Shown here: piece by piece, positions 43,931 through 56,162 of the stretch
Layout of the letters: each line of letters starts with the position of its first letter
Position numbering within the stretch: the first letter of the stretch is position 1
NCBI RefSeq assembly: GCF_963678635.1
Contig: NC_087065.1
Coordinates: 34,837,807-34,901,806 of the forward strand
Direction of reading: 5' to 3'
From: Symsagittifera roscoffensis
Lineage: Eukaryota; Xenacoelomorpha; Acoela; Convolutidae
Length of the DNA: 64,000 nucleotides
Notes under the pieces: model-generated
Databases searched by the model: none
What the model saw: the letters and a program-made list of their open reading frames with translations, nothing else
What the model was told of the DNA's origin: nothing
Program-made: the position numbers and the translations under genes

Positions 43931-44766
43931 TAACGCTTCTTGAACCTCTAGTAAACTAACAACAGCACAAGGATCATTATTAGTAAATTATGGAAAAATC
44001 CAATTATTCCTTCTCCCCACGAGAACAATGGAACAAAACAAAATTTTAAACAAACCGTTTAAACAAATATTTCATATTACTGATATTAAGCACAATATCA
44101 TTGGCATACCATTTATATCTAAATATATACCAACAATTAACATCTTAAATAGTAAAATACTAATCAAAGATAAGTACACAAAAACAAAAAATACATCCTA
44201 ACATTTTTCCAAAGATTAAACAAACAACCACCACTCACCTCAAAGTTTTACCCAATTTACAATCAACAACGGAAACACCTGAAGTCACTATCAGGAAGTA
44301 TATATAATTTTTCAATAAAACAAGTTCACCAGTATGATAAAAGTCAAAATAAACAACAACTTTTTATGTCAGACTTCGAATTTAAACCTGTTCACAAATT
44401 TTTCAAAATCACGATCTCATCTATCAAATATTTGAAAAACACGAATTCCGACATCATTTCGTTAAACGTGTATAACAATACACCATATCAAGTAACATTA
44501 CCCATACTTCTAGTGACTTTTAGTGACTTTTAGGATGATGTGGAACAAATACTACAATTTCACCTATAAATGAAGTAGCCAACCGCGTTGATAATATACT
44601 CCAATTATTAGATATTTGCCAATCCACAATTCTTGACGAAGAATTATCCATAAATAATATAATAAGTAATGAAAAAAGAAACACAGATTATTTCACAAAA
44701 ACACCATATTTTAAACCAACATTCAAAATAACAAATTACACAAAAGAACAACAAAGATTTTTAACA
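43931..44766 (+). other. protease-RT linker, unit C
   Basis: Closely matches 34570-35400 of unit B. Coding remnants are present (DICQSTILDEELSINNI near 44610-44660), but stops prevent a single frame. Confidence 0.5.
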
Positions 44767-45840
44767 ATGTTTAATTTTGAACATTCGCAAATTACACAAA
44801 CCGAATTTGATAAATTAGCAAAGCAACTGTTAAAATATTCAGCAGTTTATGCAACATCAAAATTTGACGTTGGAAAAATCAGTTCATCACTACATCTCCC
44901 ATCAAAACCCGACGCAGTTTTCAAAAAACAAAGAGCCAGTAAAGTACCAATTCACTTACACGACAAAATAAATAGACTACTTGACATCCTAGAACAATAC
45001 AAATTTATCTCACCAGTAAATAAGGAAGAACAACCAAAAGGTAACACTTTTATCAACCCTGTTATCAATCTAGCAAAAGGCGAATCACTTAAAATAGTTT
45101 TAGACGCTAGATATCTCAATTCACTAATTGATGAATTAAAATGCAATTGGCCTATTGAACCAATACAAGTTATCTTTACAAAGATAAATGGAAAATACTT
45201 TACAACCGCAGATATGAATAGTGCATACAATAAAATGCCACTAGATGAACAATCACGACGTTTAACACAATTTGTTATTGGAAATCAACAATATGAATTC
45301 AATCGCTTATTCTATGGAATATCCATAGGACCAGCAGCTTTTTCAGCTTTTATGAGTAAAATTTTTTAGACCACTAATACTCAAGAAAAATGCAATTACC
45401 TATTTAGACGATTTTTTTATGCAATCACAAACCAAAGAAGAAATGTTTACAGTTTTAGAACAGTATCATAAAATACTTCAGAACAAAAATCTGAAGGCCG
45501 CGCCCGATAAATCACACTTCTTTCTAACACGAGTTAAATTTTTGGGATATAATATTGAACGAAATACTATCACTCCATTACAATCACGCATTGAAGCTAT
45601 TCAAAAACTTCAGCCACCAACAAACGAAAAGAAAATCCAAGAATTCATTGGAATGTTAAATTTCTTAAGTAAATATGTTTATAAAATGCAATTATACTTA
45701 GACCCTTCTATAATATCCTCAGACAACAAAATAATTTTGAATGGACCACTGAACATCAAACACGATTTGAAGAAAAAAAAATTTTTTATCTGAACAAATT
45801 TCAAATACAATTCCAGATCCAAATCAACCATTCCAAATCA
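44767..45840 (+). pseudogene. pol: reverse transcriptase, unit C (frameshifted, 3' deleted)
   Basis: The frame 44767-45369 is open through TTADMNSAYNKMPLDEQ and QFVIGNQQYEFNRLFYGISI. A frameshift at about 45367 precedes YLDD (45401-45412). The frame 45419-45793 then covers the thumb and connection. It ends where RNase H is cut near 45780-45840 and joined to the end of pol. All RT motifs are present but not in one frame. Confidence 0.8.
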
Positions 45841-46657
45841 ACCAGATCCAAATCAACCATCACCTTGAAAAACAAAATAAAAAAACCAACTACAACCCAA
45901 AACAATACAAAAAAGTTAGATCAGAAAATACCTCAAAAAGAAAGGAAAAGTAGAAAAATGATAGAAAAAATTCTACCACAAGAACAAGTAGAAAAATCAG
46001 AACCTAGATAATCATCACGACTTAGAAATCAACCACGTAAAAACTACAAAACATTCATCCCACAATCTAAAATATTAAAGAATTGCACCTCTGGATCATT
46101 TTGAACTTTCATTTTTCAAAATAACATGCTGACAAACACGCAACAATTCTAGTTCAGATTCAGCCAATAGGATTCACTTAAATCCGTCACCTTCTATATC
46201 TCTAACTCCAACCTATTAGCCGAATAATATTAAACTCCAGGCATATCTACAACTATAACTTTACAACCTCTAGTTCAAAAATAAGCAACCCGCTCAAACT
46301 TGACAACTAAAACAAACACCACCATAATAACACAACCCTCCCCTATCTAATAACGCAAAGATCAACAATATTTTCCCAACTCAGACTTCAAAAACCCTCC
46401 AACCAAAAATGATAAATTAGCCTAAAGTAAAAAACGACCCTATTCATTTGGCCTAAAGTACGAATATCTCAAAAATACCCCAGATCACCCGACAAATAAA
46501 AATAAAGCAAAGAAGACCTCCCAAACACCATAAAATTAGCCCCCAACTACTTTTCACAAAACTCAACCCACTTGTCAAAAAAACAATAAATAACTCAACC
46601 ACACTTGAATCTCGCGTCAAACTACAAAAAATATTCGACAAAGAAATCATTTCTTAA
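45841..46657 (+). other. pol tail remnant and spacer, unit C
   Basis: After the deletion, a few codons of the Lys/Gln-rich pol tail remain (45870-45960), then the spacer matching B 38922-39616. No gene is supported. Confidence 0.5.
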
Positions 46658-46897
46658 ATGCTCTTCTCTCGATCAGTCAAAATCTTTAAAAATACAATTT
46701 TCAATATTTTCATAAATTTTTTCATACTACTCAAACTTTTATTCATATTTCTATTTGATAGTTTTGAAGCTTTTAGAATCATTTTAATAACTTTTTGCAA
46801 CATTTTTAAAATTTTCTACTCCCTATTTGAAATATATCTCCAACTTTCCCAAATCATTGACCATATTCACAGGTACGATAATCCAAAGTCTATTTAA
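46658..46897 (+). CDS. small hydrophobic ORF (79 aa), unit C
   Basis: An intact 79-codon frame starts MLFSRSVKIFKN and is dominated by F, I and L (FINFFILLKLLFIFLFDSF, IILITFCNIFKIFYSLFEIY). It ends with IDHIHRY and then NPKSI. It predicts one or two membrane-spanning helices. The diverged copy A ORF (5209-5466) has the same size, hydrophobic pattern and end. Its TAA is contiguous with ATG of ORF X (46898), so termination-reinitiation coupling is plausible. The function is unknown. Confidence 0.5.
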   Translation: MLFSRSVKIFKNTIFNIFINFFILLKLLFIFLFDSFEAFRIILITFCNIFKIFYSLFEIYLQLSQIIDHIHRYDNPKSI

Positions 46898-48228
46898 ATG
46901 ATACGAACAATTTTAAGTAGATCAGATATTTTTTTACTATTTGTAATTTTCATAACATTTTTATCATCCCTAATATTGATAATGTGCAAATGTATAAAAA
47001 AGGCAACAACCAAATTCGCCTTAGCAATAATTCTTTTGATTCTTTTCATTGAAGAATACTACAAAAAACATACATTTTTCCACTAGAAAAAATCAATCAG
47101 AATACTTTCAAAAATTGCTAACCAACAATCACAAAATCAGTCTTCACCGACATCATCCCAAGAAAACCCGACAATACCTACAACTACCCAAAACCCCCAA
47201 ACATCCACACGAATTTCTTTCCAAGATAATCCATACACTTTTGAAGAACGATACGCTCGCTTATCCGAACCATTAGAACCAGTTCAACGACAGGCACCCC
47301 TAAGTGAACCAACATATAACTTGTACCCAACATTACCACAAGAATTAAGTAGAATAAGAAACATTAGTCAAAACCAAAATACAGTTGAAATAAATCGACA
47401 AATTATACATCCACGACGAAACAGAAGTTTTCAAACCCCCAGAGTTCATTTTGATATACCCCAATCACCCACACCAACTTCTTCAAAAAGACCAAGTAGT
47501 ACCTTACCAGAAAGTCCCCCACTCCTTTCACAACGTAGCCCCTCAATTATACCCTCAGATTACTTAGGTTCAACACCAACATCTGAAAAAATACGTGAAA
47601 ATCCCTTTAACCCCCCAATCCCACAGCACGACTACCATATTGGACAACACACTCATATATACAAGAAGAACCAAACTTAGTAAACGACCCAATAGATATT
47701 TCTACGGATACAACAACATCATCATCACTACCAGAAACATTATCACTACCGTCAGCATCATCATTAAGCCAGATTTCACCGACGCGTTTCTCTTTAAATT
47801 TTCCAAATAGCCTCGACGCTAGATATCGAGAACAATCATCAACAAATATCCCTTTCCGATTAGATTGGAATACATTCGTAGCACCCCCACCATTATTTGG
47901 ACAACATCAAGATAGTAACCGACTCCACAATTGGGCGCTCAATAGACTACAATATAGACAAAATATCCACGAAGATATTCGTGAACACAACATTCAAATA
48001 CTCCAACAAAATAGTCTCCAATTGAAATTCGAAATCAAGATCAAACTTGATAACATTGTTCAACATCCTTACCCATTAAATCCACCAAATATAAAAGCTC
48101 AATCGCTACCACCACCATTTATAACAACTAAATTAATATATAAATACGATAGATATACCAAAAACACAATTGGCTATATAACATTTTATAACCCATACTC
48201 AGGATTATCATACACATGTATATTCTAA
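46898..48228 (+). pseudogene. ORF X (membrane plus Pro/Thr-rich), unit C
   Basis: Same organisation as unit B: a 62-codon membrane-like N-terminus ending at TAG, a Pro/Ser/Thr-rich middle (47321-47680) and a last part in another frame (48022-48228). It lacks the extra TAA that unit B has at 40244 (sense CAA here). The end overlaps the env ATG at 48216. Confidence 0.55.
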
Positions 48229-50827
48229 AAATGTTAACATTTAAACACATCTTTTTTCTAATACTTTTCGACCAGAACACAAATCCTTCTCCTCGCACAG
48301 GACCCCAGGATTTATTAGTAACACACTACGATTGTGAAGAAAACGAACAAAAAAACACTACACAAATATGCAATAAATCAAGTATCACAATGCGAAACAG
48401 AACCACAAGCTATAAAAACTACAAATGTAATAGCAAAACTGTATTCAAAAGCCCGAGCAACAACAGTCACAGGATATAAATTTACAGCAACATTTTCCGA
48501 AAAGAAAGTATATTGTTCACAAGTTTCAAACGGAAATAAAAACCGACTTGATCACGAATCATTTTATCAAAGTAATATAGAACGACTTCTACATCTAAAT
48601 CCAGATGATTTTAAAAACGAACTACTCAGACTAAACATCACAAGACATAAAAACACAGACGGAAAAATAGTAAACTTTCAAGTCTTTGCCGATTCTGCGC
48701 ATCAACCAGAACTTGAACGATATCAAGGACATATAAAACTAGACGAAAAATACGCTTACAACAGCGCACACGGAAGATGAACTTATGACATACACGATAA
48801 ACACTGGATACCACACATTGAAATAAATAATTCCTCAAAATGCAAAGCAGACACAAAAAATAAAGGATATCAAGAAATAATGTTTTTCTATTGGAAAATA
48901 CAACTCGAAAAAGTCCAACTCACACGAGATTTATCAGATAACACAATGATCTATCAAGGAATTAGATTACCTTGCAAAAATGATCAAGGTTATTGTGACC
49001 CTACAACACGGACACAAGCAACACTTATTTGGTTTCCCGAAGATACATGCACAACATTTCAAGTAGGAAAAATACACGCTCGAATTATAAAATTTCATAG
49101 AATTTTTTTTTATAGAATCAATCCCATACGAACAAGTAAATCCATCCCGAAAACAAAGCAATGATTTTAGAAATATTCATGATATAGAAAATAAATTAAC
49201 ACGTTTCCAAATATATCAAGAAACAGAAATTGCTTGCAAATACAGAAACCCACTTTATAAAACACAATATTCAGAAATACTTGTCGAATACGAAAAAGGT
49301 TTCGACATGACCACTGGAAAAATAAAATTTGACCCTTATGCTACAAGTCATCCTCTAAATGAAGGAACATCATACATACCAGTTAACTTTCAAAAAAGCA
49401 CATGTCAACCTGGTGGAAAACTAAAGCCACATGACAGTAGAAGTACACGTTTACAAGAACTATCACTAATGAATAACACCTACTTTGGTAAAATCCATTA
49501 TGATATTCACTTAGATATGAAGTTAGACTACACAATTAGTCGAATTTTTCAAGAAATGTCACTCTCCGAATTAGAAACATTTCACCAATTATGCGAATTA
49601 GAAAGGACACAAATCCTACAATCACTCGCATTAGCAGTATTAAAAATACCCTACGCAGGATATTTATTGTCAGGAAATAGATCAAATTTTCTAGACTACG
49701 AAGGAAATATTTTATGGTTTTATACTTGTACCAAAAAAGTATCACCACTATATGTTTTTGAAGATAAACGTTTATATAAAAGAATCCCTATATTCTATAA
49801 AAATAAAGTACATTTTGTCGACACACTTTCGAGACGAACATATTTTTGGGATACCGCAGTCCCATGTGAATCAGAAAACAGCCACAATGTAGTACAATTG
49901 AATCCTGATGAAGATAAATACTATCTCCTTACTCCATACCCTACGTTAATGCAATCACTCAAAAACTTTTCACCCGAAAGCATCAGAGCTATTGCTCGTA
50001 ATCGAAATATTGATTTACAATCAATTGGAATATATTCTAAATCAGATATCCAACATCACATTAGAACACAACAATTTCAAGAACTATTAACATAAATGGA
50101 CACTATACAAAGACAGTCAATTGACCAAAATTTAAGAAAACTTGCCGAAACCGCTGGATTTGCAGATATTTATACACAAGATTATAGCGGATATTTTAAA
50201 GACATTAAGGGCTATATTTATTTAAACGGTGAAAAATACAGACCACAAGATATTTCACCTATGAATATTTTCAGTTTTGTCACCCTAAAGAACGAAATTC
50301 TAGCTTTTCTAGGATGGCCCTAATACATCTTAGAAAAATTAACTATCTTATACGCAATGTTTAACTTTATAAGATTTCTTTTCTCACTTTTAAAAGGAAT
50401 CTATAACACATGCGCTATACACACACAAGTAAACAGACAAGCAAGTGTAGCACGCATACTGTTTGCAGGATTTTTTGGAATTTTTTCATCATCAATAAAC
50501 AAAATACTTCTAGACGCACAAATAAAAGAATATAACACGAAAATATCCACAAGACAGAACACTTACGACGAAGAACATAATAATATAGAAATAACACCTA
50601 CCGCACCACAGTTGCAACCCCTACCACAAAACCATCCATTATCATTAGTCCCACGTAATTTCCGAAACCTAGCAATCACAAATAACCCAAATTCTAGACC
50701 AAATATACCACAAAGTCCCATCCAACATATAATGACACATCATTCACAAAATGATAATACATACAAAAAAATTATAAAACAAACCCACACCACCACTTTT
50801 CAGTCTCAAAATAATCATTTTTTTTAG
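48216..50827 (+). pseudogene. env: env-like glycoprotein, unit C (full length, several breaks)
   Basis: It runs from the ATG with a signal-like hydrophobic start to TAG 50825-50827, about 870 codons. The first part carries Cys-containing blocks (HYDCEEN, VSQCETE). A one-base insertion in an A run (48349-48356), a TGA at 48778 and a break near 49150 interrupt it. The middle (49307-50095) has NRSNFLDYEGNILWFYTC, PIFYKNKVHFVDTLSRRTYF and VPCES. This is an arrangement resembling class III-type glycoproteins of mononegaviruses/chuviruses (inference, weak). TAA 50093 and TAA 50321 interrupt the C-terminal part, which holds a membrane segment (LTILYAMFNFIRFLFSLL) and a second hydrophobic run (FAGFFGIF). 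It would mediate cell entry if functional; it is not intact here. Confidence 0.6.
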
Positions 50828-50833
50828 CCCACG

Positions 50834-52615
50834 ATGAGCCGACAACTTGAATCCCTACATCGCTCCAATTCCCACCCAGCCAACCTCCCAACTCCAATCC
50901 CAATAATCCCACTTTTTGCTTTCCCACCACGAATTCTGATACTAACTCAGATATTTCAGTTTTATACTCTACCTCACAACTTAATAACCCTAATATAGAA
51001 ACCCCTGACGAATTTGCAGACTCCGAACCATCTCCATCAAATAATATTCAGACCAACTCCTAAGTTTTTTCAAAACCCCCTTTTCAACCAATCCCATCAA
51101 ATAATTCACTCCCATCCGTTTCCACTCCTTCTTATGCTTCGCAAGTGACCCCAACCTACTCTCCAATTCACTCCGACCGATCATATAATAACTCTCCAGA
51201 TACTCCCCAAATTTCCCAGGAACTCAATAATTTTATTACCTTACAACAACAATTAATACACCCTAACATCCTCAAAATACATCAACTGTCATCCACAATA
51301 GAATCCTCAAACCCACCTACTCCTACACCCTCCTCAGCTTACACTGCATCATTAGCACAATCATCCACATCCACCGAAACACCTAGTAGCACTAACCGAG
51401 CTTATCGTACTTTTAAACGAAAATTCCCGAATCACCCATTCCCGACCAAACCCGGAACAGCCTGCGAAAATATTAATCACCCGCAACACACCAACACGAA
51501 AGATTTTCTAGCAATCACCTTACCCTCATTTCCACATTATATATTAAACACACCTAACGATACTAATGACACACGTAGTTTTGTAGATGAACATGTTTTA
51601 ATGCCAACACTCCATTGGACAGTTTATTATCATTTTACTAACCCCCTTTGACTACCACTAACTAATACTCATGACGATATAAAAAAGAACAAAGATATGT
51701 TATAGAGACTCACGACAACCCTAACACCTAGACAATTTACTTACGTAGGATATAAAAAATTACTAAAAACATTCACTGCACCCCGAGCTAAAGAATTTAC
51801 AATAGAATATTACGACCATAATATCATCCGACCTAATCAAGACCAATTTTTAGATGAAGACCGTTTCGCTAACCCACAACTAACAGAAAAATTTTTCATC
51901 AAAACGTCGTATGTATTCACACTTAATATTTTTTGATAGAAAGTATGACCACATCATTTCCGAAGCACTAGCTGATATTCAAGCTTACAAAAGTTTCCAT
52001 GACAAATTTCAGTTATTTTCACTAACTTTTCACTTTCTTTCACCACATGAACGCAATTTGCACTGTTCTCACGATATTATGTTACGCACTAAGCAAACCC
52101 ACACATATACATGCTATCGTTTCATACAAAATCCTTTTGATTTACATACCCCATCAAGACAACCACACCATCGTTTTCAGTTCCTTAACTCAAAGTACAC
52201 GTCGCCATTTTTCCTAAACTTTACATATTGCATCAAAGATACTAACCTCCACGGCATCCTCCGCAACTATGACCCAGTAACACAAATGTATATATTCTTT
52301 TGTCCCATCACGAAGACCTTTAATGCCGAAGAATCCAGACCGTTCCTTATCCTGCATGATTTTATCCAGCCTATAGAAATACCAATATTAGAATTCATTC
52401 ACAATACTAAAAATAATCACAAAATATATAACCTCATTCAAAACACACTTTACGAGTTTGCAGTAGGCACCGAAGAACTAAAAACCATTAAAGCACTTCA
52501 ATTGCTTTGGCCACTGCTCCAAACTAAAAACATCATTCGCATACTAGCCAAGTTACTAACAACATCAGATATGATACACAACATCTTCCCCAACGGCTTT
52601 TTCCCAGACAATTAA
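50834..52615 (+). pseudogene. ORF4 after env (about 594 codons, two frame changes)
   Basis: The ATG 50834 lies six bases after the env stop and is conserved in copy A (1242-1244). The N-terminal third is Ser/Pro/Thr/Asn-rich. The middle (to 51651) contains NTKDFLAITLPSFPHY and FVDEHVLMPTLHW. The last part, 51911-52615 (234 codons open), looks globular with Cys and aromatics (LSPHERNLHCSHDIMLR, LRNYDPVTQMYIFFCP, FAVGTEELKTIKALQLLWPL). Frame changes occur upstream of 51145 and near 51930 (T run), with a TGA at 51649. It ends 1.6 kb before the 3' LTR. No family is recognised, and no signal peptide or membrane segment is evident. A gene downstream of env suggests an accessory protein. Confidence 0.6.
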
Positions 52616-54219
52616 CAGGTAATTATAATTTAAAATACTTTTCACTAATAAATTTAAATTAGTACTAACCATTTTTTATAATGTTTCATTTATATTTCTA
52701 GTCTTCACACCACGATCACCTACAAAACAGAAAATAAAAATAAAAATACAAACTTGTTAAATTCTCTTAAAATTGATTAATTTCTTGCACTAAAAAACGT
52801 AATAAAATTTATAACAAATGTAGTAAATTAATCTATAAATTATTTCCCCATGAGGCAGTAAAATTAATTACGATGAAAATTTGTAATTCTAAACTTCCCC
52901 CAAACGCAGTAAAATTCAAATTGTATGCAATAAATTGATAAAATGAGAAACCAGTACTAACCTTTTGATATTTTCATTCAATCGCACAAGAGTTCTATCC
53001 AAACTCGCACAGCTCGCCCACGAAGAATTGTTTAAATAATGATTTTAAGTTTCAAGTTTTCACACTCAACAACTCTAACACACGATAACAAGTTTCAAAC
53101 TTTCCTTTAACCCAGTTAGAAAGGAATTATATACTAAACCAAACTAACCAACGCAGCTTACTAAACACCACAAATCATAAAACAACAGCATGACTTAGAA
53201 AAAAGAAAACCAACGGTACCCAAACCGGATTAACCTAAATTAAAACTGGATAATTTATTGTTTTGAAGACTATTATAAAGTCTAAGAAAGAAATAACAAA
53301 TCACAAAAAAGTCGCAAGACAAACCCATACCAAAAACAGTTTGATTTTTGAAAAAAGGACACGACCAAAGTAACATAAGAAAGACCAACATAAACCCAAC
53401 ATAAAACTTTATCACATATCAGGACCTCTCAAAGAAACAGCATGAAATCATACTCCAACTCCTGGCCCAACCCACCAGAGAGGACTTCCTGAGCATGCTC
53501 TATAGCCAGCCTAACCCACCGCGCTACAGCGACGCTTTGTGACCACACTTCTATTTTTAATAAGAGGTACTCAAGGGTGAGTAACTCTTCAAAATAACCA
53601 AACTAAAACAAAATGCTTTTGTGAAAACGACTAACTAAAACCATGATTAAACAATTGAATTAACATAATTTCATTTAACAAAATTATACTTTGCAGTATA
53701 TAGATCAATACACAAAAACAAAACACGAACATCCAAAGACTAGATGATCCCATCACACTCGATCAAAAGAATGGCTAAGCACAACCGATATGCCGTCCAC
53801 AATCACAACTCAAAGGATTTAGAGTACGACTTGATTTCGCAGAAAAGGGACTTCATTGAACTAAACCAATGACCACCTCGATGTTCAAGTATACGTACAG
53901 ATCCGAGTTGCGAGGCATTCCTTCCACACACGATCTCCACGCCATTCCCAGACGAGGTTGCACACAAAACAAGTTCTCTACATAATACAGAAAAACCCGT
54001 CATAGCAAATCATTTTGAAATCAGATTGATTTCATTGGGGATCACAGTCGTTGTCAAAAGACGACGCAACGATTGTATGTCCCTAACTCCAGCGTCCTGG
54101 AACTTCTTCGACAAGAGGAACCGGAGAAGAATATGATGTTCGCCAAATACCAACGTTCATCATCCATCCTTCAAATTGCAGAAAGATAATTCTAAAAAAC
54201 TCTGTGAAACCCGGATGGG
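52616..54219 (+). other. 3' non-coding part of the plus-strand element
   Basis: No coding frame is supported. The part 53440-53550 read on the minus strand has weak tRNA-SINE-like character (GTAGCGCGGTGGGTTAG followed by GGCTGG), which I regard as only possible. The part from 53701 belongs to a 2.46-kb tandem duplication. The sequence just before the LTR (CCCGGATGGG) is a poor polypurine tract. Confidence 0.45.
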
Positions 54220-56162
54220 TGGAACCTGATCTAAACTGTAAAACATTTACCACTGACCACTGTAAAATATTTAAAATTAACCAATCATAATCCATCTAAC
54301 TAACAACCCACTTATTTGTAAGTGCTGAAATTACTTGTAATTTCAGCACCAGAGAGATTTGAATTTAACTTAGAAATTAGTTGCCTCTCTAAGAGAACTT
54401 CAGCTGCCGCAATAAACCAGTATACCCTAGATCTATTGAGCCTAGCAGAGACTAGTTAAACACCCTGATGCTAGTAAGTATAAGAGTAAGATTAGGATCG
54501 GTATTAGACTAAGAAGTTGCACGAATCTATCCGGCCGAAAATAAGATAGCGTGACGAGCAGACGGTGTACCCTATCCGAAATTACTCTATGAGTTAACCA
54601 CATCGGTTCTAACTCAGTTGCATTGTTGTCATTAACGTCTGTCCCTACTTTTTGCTCCATTCCTCTCTGTTGTTTGGGCAAGGGAGTTAGAACAACCAAA
54701 ATCAGGGCCCTGCTTGGTTTCAGTCTTCTCACGAACTTGTATCTGTTTTGGCTCGGTTAATGAAGGTAAGCTCGATCAACTGAGCAAAAAACTAATCATT
54801 AATCCATGAAATAAATTTCACTACCAAAATCAAATTGATATCAACCACACAAAACTTTTTATGGGGTGGATACGAATTTGAAAGAATCATTCAGTCAATT
54901 TGCATGCAGCGCTGACCAACCCAATCTAAGCAAGGGTAACGCTATTGGGTGAGAGGGTTCACATTTACTAAAAAAGTTTCAATCTTAAAACTGCTTGTTA
55001 AAATTTGGCCAGAACGACTATTCCAAAATTAGATTGCATTATTTTAGCTTGTCAAAATTTTTTGAATGTTTTTGTGTCGTTAGAATCAAGAATGAAAGGT
55101 CATCAAAATAATATATCACTCAACCCGGTCCGTTGACTATTTGTGGTACCTAATTTTGGGTGGAAAACAAAAAGAAAAAAATTTAAAAAAAACACGAACA
55201 CTAAATTCCTCCCCATTTTCAAAGTTCGGAACAATAATTAATGCCAGATTAAGATTTGCATATAATACATTTTTGTGGTAGAACAGCACATCGGTATAAC
55301 TATTTAAAACTTTTGGTTTAGCTTAGGCAGTGATTTGATTTGCTTTAACTTATTGTAGAGTCTGATTACAAATGTGAGCTCATGTTGTCACCACCAAAGA
55401 AAACAGTTTTTGGCCAGAAAACTCTTCTTTAAACTTCAATTACATGACTGCTGATTTAAATAACAGCATCTGAAACATAAGTTCTGCCAACTTAGAATAA
55501 TTTTAACTGTAAATAGTCTTGCAAAAATCCAAAGAAGCAGTGATAAATTTGGAAAAGCTCTAGTTCCGACCACTGAAAATAGGAATCAATGTTGAATTTG
55601 AGTGTGTTCTGTTTTTCCTCACCCAAACTCAGATATCAAATTCAACTGTTCAAAGGGATAGAGCTGAACGGATCAAATTTTGGCCGTACTTTGATCTTCG
55701 AAAATATTTACGGGTTTCGAGAAAAAGAGGTTGACAAATTTGATTGTTGGGGCTTGGAGCAACGAATATGAAAGTGAGTCTTGCTTCAGTTCGATGAAAA
55801 ACGTGTTTTTTTTCGAAAACGCTTTTTACAAATTAGCTTCGAATGCAAATTGGTTTTGAATGCTCAACTTTTGAAACTTCTGTCAGCACCCGCTAAAAAT
55901 AATAAATTGTTAGAAATTTGAGTTTGGTTCTTCTCATGCACAGCAACTGGCTGCACTTTTTTCATTATCTTTTTTTTTCAGTTCAAAAACAATGCTAGAT
56001 GCCTTATGGTATCTGCCGTGAGGTACTGGGAGCGGTGGTGAAGTAATTACTTCTCAACCTCTCAATCGAAACGTCGAATGTTTGAGGCACACCTTGATCC
56101 GTTGAATTGTTTTTGTTGATGGTAATTATTTTATCTATTTTATCAGTAATTATTGTTTATGA
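53701..56162. repeat. 2.46-kb tandem duplication, unit 1
   Basis: It begins TAGATCAATACACA and recurs from 56163 with a constant offset of about 2462. It contains the end of the retroelement, its 3' LTR (54220-54616) and about 1.5 kb of flank. No gene is supported in the flank; open frames there are short and differ between units. Confidence 0.92.
54220..54616 (+). repeat. 3' LTR of the plus-strand element
   Basis: It runs from TGGAACC to TAACTCA (397 bp), followed by GTTG. It contains the same hairpin and AATAAA as the 5' LTR. Confidence 0.82.

Larger units (their letters stand above)
41978..49017 (+). repeat. tandem duplication unit C (about 7.0 kb)
   Basis: Second copy of the gag-to-env block. 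Relative to B it retains the gag zinc-knuckle region and the protease active site, but is missing about 2.4 kb. The missing part corresponds to B 36465-38838 and is joined near 45780-45850 with some scrambled short repeats. Beyond 49017 the sequence continues as the unique 3' half of env. Confidence 0.87.
29875..54616 (+). mobile_element. Ty3/Gypsy-like env-bearing retroelement with internal tandem duplication (copies B and C), 24.7 kb
   Basis: The boundaries are the LTRs at 29875-30284 and 54220-54616. The 5' LTR is preceded, and the 3' LTR followed, by GTTG, read as a 4-bp target duplication. Inside are PBS, leader ORF, ORF0 and the gag N-terminus. Then come two head-to-tail copies of the gag-pro-pol-X-env block (B 33531-41977; C from 41978), the rest of env, ORF4 and a long 3' non-coding part. 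B lacks the gag zinc-knuckle region and the protease active site; C lacks most of RNase H and all of integrase. The strand is visibly A-rich and G-poor. The element cannot be autonomous as it stands. Confidence 0.85.

Noticed and set aside
53440-53555. tRNA-derived SINE on the minus strand
   Set aside because: Only a loose A-box-like match and no convincing B box or tail; left as a remark.
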